Assembly: GCA_016210705.1 (NCBI GenBank)
Contig: JACQTR010000226.1
Location: forward strand, 1-6,310
Source of the DNA: Chloroflexota bacterium
GTDB lineage: Bacteria; Chloroflexota; Dehalococcoidia; JACQTR01
Direction of reading: 5' to 3'
Length of the DNA stretch: 6,310 bases
Shown here: positions 1 through 6,310 of the stretch, piece by piece
How positions within the stretch are numbered: position 1 is the stretch's first letter
Layout: every line of letters starts with the position of its first letter
Notes under the pieces: generated by a model
Seen by the model: only the letters and a program-made list of their open reading frames with translations
Databases searched by the model: none
Told to the model about the DNA's origin: nothing
Made by a program: the position numbers and the translations under genes

Positions 1-547
1 GAGCCACCGCCGCATAATAATGGGTATATAAAGCCAAAATCGCCGCCACCCCATAACCCACCCCCAGCCACCACCGGGGTTTTTCTAGCCATCGGTAGGC
101 CAAGAACAAGGCCAAGGTGAGCAAGAAGGTAACCAGGCTATACATCCGTGGTATCCGAGAATAATAAACCAAAAAGGGGGAAATAGCCGCTAGTAGAGCG
201 GCCGCGGTGCCTACCGGCCTACCGGCTACTCTATCCCCCAGCTTATAGACCATTGCCACGGTCAACACCCCAGGAAGTAAGGAGAGATAACGAATAGGCA
301 GCTCGCCATCGCCGATAAGAGCGATCCAAAAGTGAAGGAGATAATAGTATAGAGGAGGGTGACCGTCTTGCAGCCTATCGGTGGCGATATCGGCTAGGCT
401 GCGATGAGCAGCCCAAACACTGTAATTTTGGTCACCAAAGCTATGGAGCTGGCTCAGGCCAAAAACCCTCAGCCCGTAGGCCAAAAGCATTATGCCTAGG
501 GGAGTCCAGAGCCATGCCCTCGCTACCCAGGCCCTAATAGTTGTCAC
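1..547 (-). CDS. GT39/PMT_2-family membrane glycosyltransferase, N-terminal part (truncated by window edge)
   Basis: A continuous frame reads 182 codons from a GTG at 547-545 to the left edge with no stop; the C-terminal part is outside the window. GT39 enzymes (ArnT/PMT-like, GT-C fold) sit in the cytoplasmic membrane and move a sugar from a polyprenyl-phosphate donor to an acceptor on the outer face. Seen here: a first membrane segment at about residues 12-30, an outer loop with GDQ (38-40) where the family usually has D-E, the family motif DGHPPLYYYLLHFW (61-74), YYSRIPRMYS (128-137) matching the usual YYSxxxRMY, and LYTHYY (173-178). The D is kept but the usual following E is Q. The GTG start is chosen because AAGGG lies 9 bases upstream and because it includes the whole first membrane helix. 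The gene overlaps the upstream fusion gene by 14 bases in another frame, so the two are probably translationally coupled. Family call is firm; sugar and acceptor are unknown. Confidence 0.85.
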   Translation of the reverse strand, partial: MTTIRAWVARAWLWTPLGIMLLAYGLRVFGLSQLHSFGDQNYSVWAAHRSLADIATDRLQDGHPPLYYYLLHFWIALIGDGELPIRYLSLLPGVLTVAMVYKLGDRVAGRPVGTAAALLAAISPFLVYYSRIPRMYSLVTFLLTLALFLAYRWLEKPRWWLGVGYGVAAILALYTHYYAAVA

Positions 548-3500
548 CCCTCCCAGCCCTTATTTGCCTCAAGAGGGCCATATCATCCGGATCGAAGGTA
601 CGCAGCAAAATAAGTACCACCAGATAGATTAAGGCTGCCACGGCGATTATCAGCAAAACGTTAAGGCCACGTAAAGGCCAGAGCACAGTGCCCATGATAG
701 CCGACGCCAGGACAGGGCGCCAAGACAAAGAGAAAAGGGGAACCTTCCCTAGATGGCGATGTACAGCATAAAAGAAGGGCACCATTAAAACTATCTCGCT
801 CACAATAGTTACAGCCGCTGCCCCTTGGAATCCATAGCGGGGTATTATCAAAATATTAGCTGCCAGGTTGAAGCTAGCGCCCACGACGAAGGCAACGGTC
901 AAAAAGCGCTGCTGATTCAAAGCAATAAGGAGATACTGGGTAACACTGTTCACATAGCTGAAGGGCAGAAACCAGATGAGGATGCGGATAGCGGTGATGG
1001 CGGGGTCATACTGGTGGCCAAAAAAGAAGGGAATAATCCTATCAGCAATGATGACAGTGCCCACAGTAATGGGCAAACTGACGATAAGGAGCACCTTTAA
1101 TGCCCTGTTGTAGAAATGAGGGAGAGAGTCCCGTGCCGTTTCCGCATAGCGGGACATGATGGGGAAAATGGCCAGAGTGAAATATGCGGGGATAACATTC
1201 AAGCCATCGATGAATCTATAGGCCGTCGTATACCACCCCGTAGCGGCATCACCCTTCATAGGTTGGAGAAGCATGACATCCACCCTAAAAAAGATGGTAC
1301 TCAGGAAATTATTGACCATAAGAGGAGCCGAGGCGGTCACCATCTCCTTCTCCAAGGTCGTATCCACTTCCAAAGCCGGTCGGAAAAAGATTCTGGTAAC
1401 TAAAATATAAAATATAAGAGCGGTGATGGTAGTGACTACTATGGAGACCAAAGCCAATCCCACAATACCCCAACCAAGAAGGAGAACGGCGATACTTAAT
1501 GAAACGCGAAGAAGAGCGGTTATAATGGCGATGACCGCCGGGTACTCCATCTTTTCGTTGGCGGTGAAAACGGAGCTGAGGGCACCAGCGATGGCGCTAG
1601 GGATCAGGCTCGCCCCAAAAAGTAAGACGGTAAAAGCAGTGTCCGAAGCCAGGCCAAAACGCAAGCGGTAGAGCCCCACCACCCCCAAGATCAAGGGTAC
1701 GGAAACCAAGCAAAGTCCCAGGCGAAGGACTATGGTATTACTCAAATAGCGGTTACCTTGGGCCTTATCTTTGGCCACCTCACGAGTAAGAAGGGTCCCC
1801 AGCCCAAAATCAGTAAGGATCAGGAAATAGCCGATAAGCACCACAGCAAAAGCGTATTTGCCGACATTTTCAGGGCCCAAATAGCGAAGCATAAAGATGG
1901 CAAACCCAAACTCTATAACCCGATTAAGAAGCTGGGCCGCCATGGGAGTGATGCTATTTTTGACGATTCGCTGCGCCATCGAGGTTTCCCTGGTCTCGGA
2001 ATAAAAGCGCCGCCAAACTAGGCCGACTAATCCCAGCAACACCAAGACTCCCCCAATGAAGCTTCCGTAGAGGCCGATCTTAAAGCTATCCGGCGAGTAT
2101 CGGAAAACGACAGTTTGTTGGCCTGGCGATAAAGGCACTGCACGAAAGATATAGTTAGCCCTAAAAAGTGGTAGTTCCCTATCTCCAGCCTCAGCACGCC
2201 AGCCTGAGAAATAGGAATCGGCCAGGACCAAATAGCCCGCCTCGGGCATGTTCACCTCCACCGTCACCCGATTGGGCTCATAACGGGTGATATTGGCCTT
2301 AGAAAGCTGGCGGCCAGACCCAGGCAATGTAGGCTCGAGGCTAGCTCCCTCCACCACGATGGTGCGGCGGGGATCAAAGGAAGGGTCGCCCATAACAGCC
2401 AGGGCCTGAGCAGCATCAGTCGCCCGCACCTCGTTAAAGACTACAAAGGCCCGGGGCAAAACGCTCTCATTGCGATAGATATTCACCTCACCGTGGTAGA
2501 CAAGGGTATATTCGGGTAGGTTCACCTCTTGTGTAGTGAGTACATATTTCACATTCATCAAATCTAGCAACGGAGAACCAAGAGAGCTGGCCTCAGTTAA
2601 CCCATTGATCTGACTATAAAGGAGGCCCCGAGGCTCCTCCATAAGGCGCCAATAGTCCACGTAACGACGGAGGATGACAGTGTCGTAGCCACGTATGTCT
2701 TGAAGATGCCCCAGCATCCCTGAGTTTGGCCGCAGGCTATCGTCATTGAAAGTAGCGATGCGGTAAAGCTCAGGGTCATCTTCAAGAAAGGCAATTGCCT
2801 GGGGCGTGAGTTTCAAAAGGTTTGGGCTAGAAGCCGTATTGAAATTATAACCAAAGGCAAACAGATCTGCCACCACCAACCCTAGAGCCAAAGGAGGGAA
2901 GAGACGTCGAGCTCTTCCACGGCGCGTGGCTAAGAGAATTATCACTCCGCTGGCCAAAAGGAGGAGACCCAGGATAAATAAGTTACGAAATTGGTAGGAA
3001 TAGAGTATGGCACCACTGAAAAAAGCCTGAGCCAAGGCCTGAGAGCGGCTCCTTATCTCTTCCACGAACTCCAAAGAGAATCCACTAAAAATCCGACTCA
3101 GCCCTAAGCCCCCTAATAAGAGAAGGCCAATAGCTACACTGCCACCACCGACAAAAGCTACTTTCTTTCCGTTTCGGCCTTGGTGCAGGGCTGAGGCCCC
3201 AAGACCGGCGAGTACCGCCAAAGAAACTGAGTAGGGTATGATCCAACGGAAGGGGGTATGGAGTTGTTGATAGCCAGGGACAGCATGGAAGAATAACCAA
3301 TACAAGGGAGAGCCGAAGGCCAGGAGGAGGGAGAAAAGAGCATATAGGCCAAAGATTAGGGTGTATTTGTCACGGCGTAGAATAAGGGCCAGGCCCGCCA
3401 ATAGTAGGGGCAGGATACCTAAGTAGGCCGTGCCCTCTACGTAGTTCTTGACCCCCCAGAAAGGATAACTCCGAGGGTTCCCTGCTACATCCGCCACCTG

Positions 3501-4520
3501 ACCCACGGGGGTTTCTCGCCATCGCAGAATATCAAAGTAGCTATGATGGGTGGGATTGCCGAAGAAATCGGGCATAAGGAAGGCCAACAACTGCTTAACC
3601 GGAAGAGCCCAACCAATAACCTCGTGGTAGGTAACCAAGCCCGCTCGATAGTTCTCCCGGATAAGCTCGTAAAAGGGCACTAGCTGCGCTGAGGCAAGGG
3701 CAAAGCCCAAGACCACCATTGCCAAGAGAGAAAGACCTATTTTGAAGGTCGTGGCCCAGGATTGCCGCCGCCAAAGACGAATCAACAGGCGGCTGGTAGC
3801 ATAAAAGAACAGCGTAAAAAGAACGTAGAAGCTCATTTCCATATGGCCAGCCAGAAGTTGGAGCCCCATAACCACCCCACCCACAATTACCCACAGCCAA
3901 GGGCTAAGGCTTTTACGCACCTTATCCCCTTCATAGCCTCGAATAATGAGCTCAACTATGGCCAAAAGGAGGGGAAGCCAAATAATAGCACTCACCACCA
4001 TAGGCCAAAGGAAACTTACTACCAGGAAACCGCTAAAGGCAAAAACAACGGCCGATACCAAGGCTCCAAAACGGTCAGCGCCTAGAACCCTCACCAAGAA
4101 GTACATAAAAAGTCCGCCCAGAAACAGGTGGAGGGCAGTGAACCAGCCGTAGGCGGAATGGACAGGCATAATATAAAAGAGGATGCCTAAGGGATATAGG
4201 GCAGCGGATTGCCCGCCGGCCAGGAAGGGCATACCGCTAAATATATAGGGGTTCCAGAGGGGAAAGAAGCCCTGACGGTAGGATTCCCGTATAAAGCTCT
4301 TCCACGAGTAGTTTTGGAGGATTTGATCGGCGATAAGCTCGTTGTGGGGAGCAGATACGCCCATCTCGGCAGCATATGCCTTCCAAGGAGGAAAGGCATA
4401 AAGATCATCAGTAGGTAGAAGAGCCCGCCCGCCGAGGGTTACCCGACCCAGGAAAAGAAAGACCAGCAGAAAGAGGAAAAAGACGACAAGGAGATCGGGA
4501 TGCCGAAGTCTTTTAACCAC
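534..4520 (-). CDS. YfhO-like GT-C membrane protein fused to a Wzx/MATE-like polysaccharide flippase (1328 aa)
   Basis: Two full-length membrane proteins are joined in one frame. Residues 1-840 match bacterial YfhO proteins: an N-terminal helix (about 9-25), an acidic first outer loop PTDDLYAFPPW (36-46), FPLWNPYIFSGMPFLAGGQ (86-104), many helices, an outer domain at about 560-810 containing LMNVKYVL (654-661), LPRAF (688-692), YEPNRVTVEV (747-756) and GYLVLADSYFSGW (762-774), and a closing helix (815-836). YfhO proteins are GT-C glycosyltransferases thought to use polyprenyl-phosphate sugars outside the membrane. Residues 848-1328 are a complete flippase of about 481 residues, beginning MAQRIVKNSITPM, with LRYLGPENVGKYAFAVVLIGYFL (878-900), TDFGLGTLLTREVA (903-916), and a Polysacc_synt_C-like end. 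The linker is only about 11 residues. The GTG start is the first possible one: the codon before it is TGA, and GAAGG lies 7 bases upstream. The domain calls are strong; the fused function is inferred. An internal ATG at codon 848 could also yield free flippase. Confidence 0.9.
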   Translation of the reverse strand: MVKRLRHPDLLVVFFLFLLVFLFLGRVTLGGRALLPTDDLYAFPPWKAYAAEMGVSAPHNELIADQILQNYSWKSFIRESYRQGFFPLWNPYIFSGMPFLAGGQSAALYPLGILFYIMPVHSAYGWFTALHLFLGGLFMYFLVRVLGADRFGALVSAVVFAFSGFLVVSFLWPMVVSAIIWLPLLLAIVELIIRGYEGDKVRKSLSPWLWVIVGGVVMGLQLLAGHMEMSFYVLFTLFFYATSRLLIRLWRRQSWATTFKIGLSLLAMVVLGFALASAQLVPFYELIRENYRAGLVTYHEVIGWALPVKQLLAFLMPDFFGNPTHHSYFDILRWRETPVGQVADVAGNPRSYPFWGVKNYVEGTAYLGILPLLLAGLALILRRDKYTLIFGLYALFSLLLAFGSPLYWLFFHAVPGYQQLHTPFRWIIPYSVSLAVLAGLGASALHQGRNGKKVAFVGGGSVAIGLLLLGGLGLSRIFSGFSLEFVEEIRSRSQALAQAFFSGAILYSYQFRNLFILGLLLLASGVIILLATRRGRARRLFPPLALGLVVADLFAFGYNFNTASSPNLLKLTPQAIAFLEDDPELYRIATFNDDSLRPNSGMLGHLQDIRGYDTVILRRYVDYWRLMEEPRGLLYSQINGLTEASSLGSPLLDLMNVKYVLTTQEVNLPEYTLVYHGEVNIYRNESVLPRAFVVFNEVRATDAAQALAVMGDPSFDPRRTIVVEGASLEPTLPGSGRQLSKANITRYEPNRVTVEVNMPEAGYLVLADSYFSGWRAEAGDRELPLFRANYIFRAVPLSPGQQTVVFRYSPDSFKIGLYGSFIGGVLVLLGLVGLVWRRFYSETRETSMAQRIVKNSITPMAAQLLNRVIEFGFAIFMLRYLGPENVGKYAFAVVLIGYFLILTDFGLGTLLTREVAKDKAQGNRYLSNTIVLRLGLCLVSVPLILGVVGLYRLRFGLASDTAFTVLLFGASLIPSAIAGALSSVFTANEKMEYPAVIAIITALLRVSLSIAVLLLGWGIVGLALVSIVVTTITALIFYILVTRIFFRPALEVDTTLEKEMVTASAPLMVNNFLSTIFFRVDVMLLQPMKGDAATGWYTTAYRFIDGLNVIPAYFTLAIFPIMSRYAETARDSLPHFYNRALKVLLIVSLPITVGTVIIADRIIPFFFGHQYDPAITAIRILIWFLPFSYVNSVTQYLLIALNQQRFLTVAFVVGASFNLAANILIIPRYGFQGAAAVTIVSEIVLMVPFFYAVHRHLGKVPLFSLSWRPVLASAIMGTVLWPLRGLNVLLIIAVAALIYLVVLILLRTFDPDDMALLRQIRAGRGDNY
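545..561 (-). promoter_or_regulatory. Ribosome binding site deciding the GT39 start
   Basis: AAGGG (561-557) is followed by a 9-base spacer that itself contains GGGAGGG, then the GTG start at 547-545. The site lies inside the last codons of the YfhO-flippase gene. The next in-frame ATG is at codon 20, inside the first membrane helix, so the GTG is the sensible start. Confidence 0.65.
1977..1991 (-). promoter_or_regulatory. Possible internal translation start for a free flippase inside the fusion gene
   Basis: Codon 848 of the fusion is ATG (1979-1977), exactly where the flippase homology begins. AGGG (1991-1988) lies 8 bases upstream, a usable though not strong Shine-Dalgarno. Starting here would give a separate protein of 481 residues, the normal size of a Wzx-type flippase. 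It may instead be a relic of the start codon of a once separate gene. Whether it is used cannot be told from the sequence. Confidence 0.4.
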
Positions 4521-4532
4521 TCATCAGCCTTC
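4521..4532 (-). promoter_or_regulatory. Tandem in-frame TGA stops and ribosome binding site at the GT2/fusion junction
   Basis: The GT2 gene ends with two consecutive TGA codons (4526-4524 and 4523-4521), and the GTG start of the YfhO-flippase follows with no further base. All are in one reading frame. GAAGG at 4532-4528, inside the last codons of the GT2 gene, sits 7 bases before the GTG and serves as its ribosome binding site. The layout implies tight translational coupling by reinitiation. Confidence 0.8.
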
Positions 4533-5255
4533 ATGTCGGTAGCGCCACTTCATCTGCCAGACTCGCCACCAGGCCTCCCACACGATCTTCAAGGACATTT
4601 TAGATTTTCCCGAGGTCCTATCGGTGAAAAAAATGGGAAGCTCGGCCACCCTATAGCCCTTCTTCTGACAGGCGTAGGCCACCTCCACTTGAAAGGCATA
4701 ACCATCGCTCCGGATTTTACTTAGGTCTAATCCCTCCAAGGCCCGGCGGCTGAAACACTTAAAGCCGGCGGTGGCATCCCTAACCTGCAAACCGGTCACC
4801 CAACGGGCGTAGACATTGCCTCCCCAACTCAAAAATCTACGCCACCACCCCCAGTGGGGATCGACACGTCCTCCGGATACATAGCGAGAGCCGACCACTA
4901 CATCGTAATCTCGCATACACTCTAGAAACTGGTGCAGGCACTCTGTGGGGTGGGAGAAATCGGTATCCATTTCTACTATAGCGTCGGCCCCCTGTTCCAA
5001 AGCCCATTTAAACCCTTGTAGATAGGCCGTGCCCAACCCTTTTTTGGCTTGCCGATGTATGACCTCCAAGCGACAAGGATATTTTACCTTCAACGCCTCG
5101 GCCACCTCGCCGGTGCCATCGGGGGAATTGTCGTCAACAACCAAGACCCTTAGATCGCTAATGCCCAGAGAGAAAAGACGCTCGACCATAGGGGGCAGGT
5201 TTTGAGCTTCATCATAGGTGGGCATAACCACCGTAACCTGCAATGCCTTGCCCAC
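4524..5255 (-). CDS. GT2 polyprenyl-phosphate mannose (DPM1-like) synthase
   Basis: This 243-residue family 2 glycosyltransferase is expected to transfer a sugar, most likely mannose from GDP-mannose, onto polyprenyl phosphate at the cytoplasmic face of the membrane. Motifs in order: PTYDEAQNL (12-20), VVDDNSPDGT (39-48), the metal-binding MDTDFSHPTE (96-105), VVGSRYVSGG (120-129), DATAGFKCFSRRAL (160-173), DGYAFQVE (184-191) and FTDRTSGKSKM (210-220). These are the classic DPM1/Ppm1 catalytic-domain signatures, and the length fits a stand-alone catalytic domain. There is no C-terminal membrane domain of the GtrA or CsbB kind; instead the tail is an amphipathic helix with five tryptophans in residues 226-237, which may dock on the membrane surface. 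The GTG start (5255-5253) is uncertain because the AAAAGGG stretch is only 1 base away; TTG at 5243 is an alternative, and a TAA at 5273-5271 rules out a longer form. The sugar could be glucose or GlcNAc rather than mannose. Confidence 0.92.
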   Translation of the reverse strand: MGKALQVTVVMPTYDEAQNLPPMVERLFSLGISDLRVLVVDDNSPDGTGEVAEALKVKYPCRLEVIHRQAKKGLGTAYLQGFKWALEQGADAIVEMDTDFSHPTECLHQFLECMRDYDVVVGSRYVSGGRVDPHWGWWRRFLSWGGNVYARWVTGLQVRDATAGFKCFSRRALEGLDLSKIRSDGYAFQVEVAYACQKKGYRVAELPIFFTDRTSGKSKMSLKIVWEAWWRVWQMKWRYRHEG

Positions 5256-5302
5256 ACCCTTTTCTAAAGATTAAAGGATTATACACAAATAAAGGGTGTG
5301 GG
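5251..5302. repeat. Perfect 12-bp inverted repeat spanning the promoter and start of the GT2 gene
   Basis: The arms are CCCACACCCTTT (5251-5262, plus strand) and its exact reverse complement AAAGGGTGTGGG (5291-5302), with a 28-base loop. On the minus strand the upstream arm lies mostly within the promoter spacer between the -35 and -10 boxes. The downstream arm covers the purine-rich Shine-Dalgarno stretch and the GTG start of the GT2 synthase. There is no T run after either arm, so it is not an intrinsic terminator. It may be an RNA hairpin in read-through transcripts, or a pair of protein-binding half-sites. Confidence 0.75.
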
Positions 5303-5306
5303 TCTA
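5278..5306 (-). promoter_or_regulatory. Sigma70-type promoter for the glycosylation gene cluster
   Basis: On the minus strand there is a perfect -10 box TATAAT (5283-5278) with a -35 like TAGACC (5306-5301, four of six matches to TTGACA) at the ideal spacing of 17 bases. Transcription would start near 5271, giving a leader of about 16 bases before the GTG of the GT2 gene. It lies just downstream of the CDF stop codon, so the GT2, YfhO-flippase and GT39 genes can be expressed independently of the CDF gene. Seen by eye only; no start-site data. Confidence 0.65.
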
Positions 5307-5336
5307 GCCGTGGTATCCTCGAGAATGAGAGATTAG

Positions 5337-6260
5337 CTAACGCTGGGGTAAACCCAACTCTTCCCGTCCCTCGGGGCAGAGGGTGCAATAGAGGTCATTA
5401 GGGTCGCACTCAACGCACTCCAATTGCAGGGTGCTATGCTCGATGCTGTAGCATTGGTTGAGGAGCTGGTTAACGCTCTGAAGGATGCCACCACCCTCAC
5501 TAACATAGAGGTCATCAATAACCAAATGGCAACTCAAGGCATGAAGTTGAGGGGTAATGCTCCAAACATGGAGATCGTGGACGTTCCTTACCCCTGGCAC
5601 TAGGCTCATAGCCTCCACCATCTCCTTCATATCCAAGTGACCAGGAGTAGCCTCCAACACTATATTTACCCCCTCTTTTATAATCCGCCATGAGCCAAAG
5701 GCGATAAGAAGGGCAATGAAAAGGCTGATGAGAGGATCCACCACATACCAGGAGGTAAAGAAAATAATGATACCACCCAATATTACCCCCACCGAGGCTA
5801 GGGCATCCCCAGCCACATGGAGGAACGCACTATGAACGTTAAGATTGCGCCGTTCGTCTTTTTTCAATTGGAGAACTACCACCAAGTTGGCCAGAAAGCC
5901 TACAGAGGCTACCACGAACATCAAGCCGCTCCTCACCGGCTCCGGCTCCCGGAAACGACCATAAGCCTCATAGAGGATAATAGAGGCTATGAAAACAAGG
6001 CTGACGGCATTAATAAGGGCAATGAGAATGCCAACGCGGTGATAACCATAGGTCATACGGTGGTTGGCAGCTCGATCGGCCTGTCTCACCCCGAACCAGC
6101 TTAGTGTCAACGCCAACACATCGGTAAAGACGTGGCCGGCATCGCTGAGGAGTGCCAAACTGTTGGCCAGAAAGCCCCCCACCAACTCCGCTAGCAGGAT
6201 AGCGGCCGTCAAAATCAGAGCAAATCTTAATTTATTTCCTAAAACGTTAGGAGCCTCCAT
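5337..6260 (-). CDS. Cation diffusion facilitator (CDF) family metal transporter, CzcD/ZnT-like
   Basis: This 307-residue membrane protein is expected to export Zn2+ or a similar divalent metal from the cytoplasm in exchange for protons. Six membrane segments are visible (about 11-32, 36-57, 75-98, 111-131, 147-168, 173-191), followed by a cytoplasmic domain. The transport site is readable: SDAGHVFTD in TM2 (H43, D47) and HVAGD in TM5 (H148, D152), giving the two HxxxD pairs typical of zinc-selecting members. YGYHRVGILIALINA (71-85) and HDLHVW (228-233) are further family marks. The loop between TM4 and TM5 is short (KKDERRNLNVHSAF), without the long His-rich stretch of many ZnT proteins. The C-terminus carries CxxC-x6-CxxC (C282, C285, C292, C295), a possible extra metal-binding site. 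The ATG start is supported by AGAGGT 5 bases upstream. It shares a strand with the glycosylation genes but has its own apparent unit. Metal preference is inferred. Confidence 0.93.
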   Translation of the reverse strand: MEAPNVLGNKLRFALILTAAILLAELVGGFLANSLALLSDAGHVFTDVLALTLSWFGVRQADRAANHRMTYGYHRVGILIALINAVSLVFIASIILYEAYGRFREPEPVRSGLMFVVASVGFLANLVVVLQLKKDERRNLNVHSAFLHVAGDALASVGVILGGIIIFFTSWYVVDPLISLFIALLIAFGSWRIIKEGVNIVLEATPGHLDMKEMVEAMSLVPGVRNVHDLHVWSITPQLHALSCHLVIDDLYVSEGGGILQSVNQLLNQCYSIEHSTLQLECVECDPNDLYCTLCPEGREELGLPQR

Positions 6261-6271
6261 GGCTTACCTCT
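6258..6271 (-). promoter_or_regulatory. Ribosome binding site of the CDF transporter gene
   Basis: AGAGGT (6271-6266) lies 5 bases before the ATG at 6260-6258 and fixes the start. Further upstream, TATTAT (6298-6293) resembles a -10 box, but any -35 box would fall outside the window, so a promoter here is only a weak possibility. Confidence 0.7.
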
Positions 6272-6277
6272 ATAAAA

Positions 6278-6310
6278 CTATCTTTTTTGCCCATAATAAG
6301 CCGCTGATGC
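6278..6310 (-). other. Right edge: possible tail of an upstream gene or a CDF promoter
   Basis: One minus-strand frame is open from the edge to a TAG at 6280-6278 and would read ASAAYYGQKR, which could be the last residues of an upstream protein ending 17 bases before the CDF start. The same bases hold the -10-like TATTAT. With only 33 bases visible, neither reading can be chosen. Confidence 0.2.

Noticed and set aside
205..230. Short repeated CTACCGGC units inside the GT39 gene
   Set aside because: They encode ordinary residues (AGRPVG) in a conserved frame and are too short and few to be a repeat element.
825..2021. Several plus-strand open frames of 82-95 codons at 825-1100, 1116-1403, 1423-1671 and 1758-2021
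   Set aside because: They are antisense to the flippase half of the fusion gene, have low-complexity charged translations with no recognisable family, and lie opposite a strongly conserved coding sequence.
3762..4152. Plus-strand frames of 107 and 68 codons opposite the YfhO half
   Set aside because: Their composition is that of an antisense shadow of hydrophobic codons, and they overlap one another in different frames.
5251..5302. Inverted repeat read as an intrinsic terminator of the CDF gene
   Set aside because: The loop is long (28 bases), neither strand has a T run after the stem, and the downstream arm lies inside the start of the next gene.
5817..6104. Plus-strand 95-codon frame opposite the CDF gene
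   Set aside because: It is antisense to the conserved membrane segments of the CDF transporter and shows no domain.
1..6310. CRISPR array, tRNA or rRNA genes, insertion sequences
   Set aside because: No regular direct repeats, no cloverleaf-like sequence, and no transposase or terminal repeats were seen; coding sequence fills nearly the whole window.

Overview
All recognisable genes in this window lie on the minus strand. In transcription order they are: a cation diffusion facilitator (CDF) metal transporter (6260 to 5337); a GT2 polyprenyl-phosphate mannose (DPM1-like) synthase (5255 to 4524); a 1328-residue membrane protein joining a complete YfhO-type GT-C protein to a complete Wzx/MATE-like polysaccharide flippase (4520 to 534); and the first 182 codons of a GT39/PMT_2-type glycosyltransferase that runs off the left edge (547 to 1). 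The plus-strand open frames are shadows of these genes.

The organism is bacterial and of moderate GC content. The YfhO half has a style I associate from memory with Chloroflexota (PTDDLYAFPPW, then FPLWNPYIFSGMPFLAGGQ, then AYGWFTALHL). That assignment is a moderate-confidence inference, not a database result. Three of the four genes appear to start with GTG.

The last three genes form a tight unit. The GT2 gene and the fusion gene share a reading frame and are separated by exactly two tandem TGA stops, followed at once by the GTG start of the fusion. The GT39 gene overlaps the end of the fusion by 14 bases. Together they suggest a surface glycosylation pathway: the GT2 enzyme charges a lipid carrier with a sugar on the cytoplasmic face, the flippase domain moves a lipid-linked sugar across the membrane, and the GT-C proteins (YfhO half and GT39) transfer it outside. 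This resembles the three-part CsbB/GtcA/YfhO logic of Firmicutes, but with a Wzx-type flippase covalently joined to YfhO.

The CDF gene appears to be a separate unit. The 81-base gap between it and the GT2 gene holds a good sigma70-type promoter (TAGACC, 17 bases, TATAAT). It also holds a perfect 12-bp inverted repeat. One arm lies in the promoter spacer and the other covers the Shine-Dalgarno stretch and GTG start of the GT2 gene. Only read-through RNA from upstream would contain both arms and fold the start site shut, while RNA from the local promoter would leave it open. This possible control device and the YfhO-flippase fusion are the two most interesting observations.
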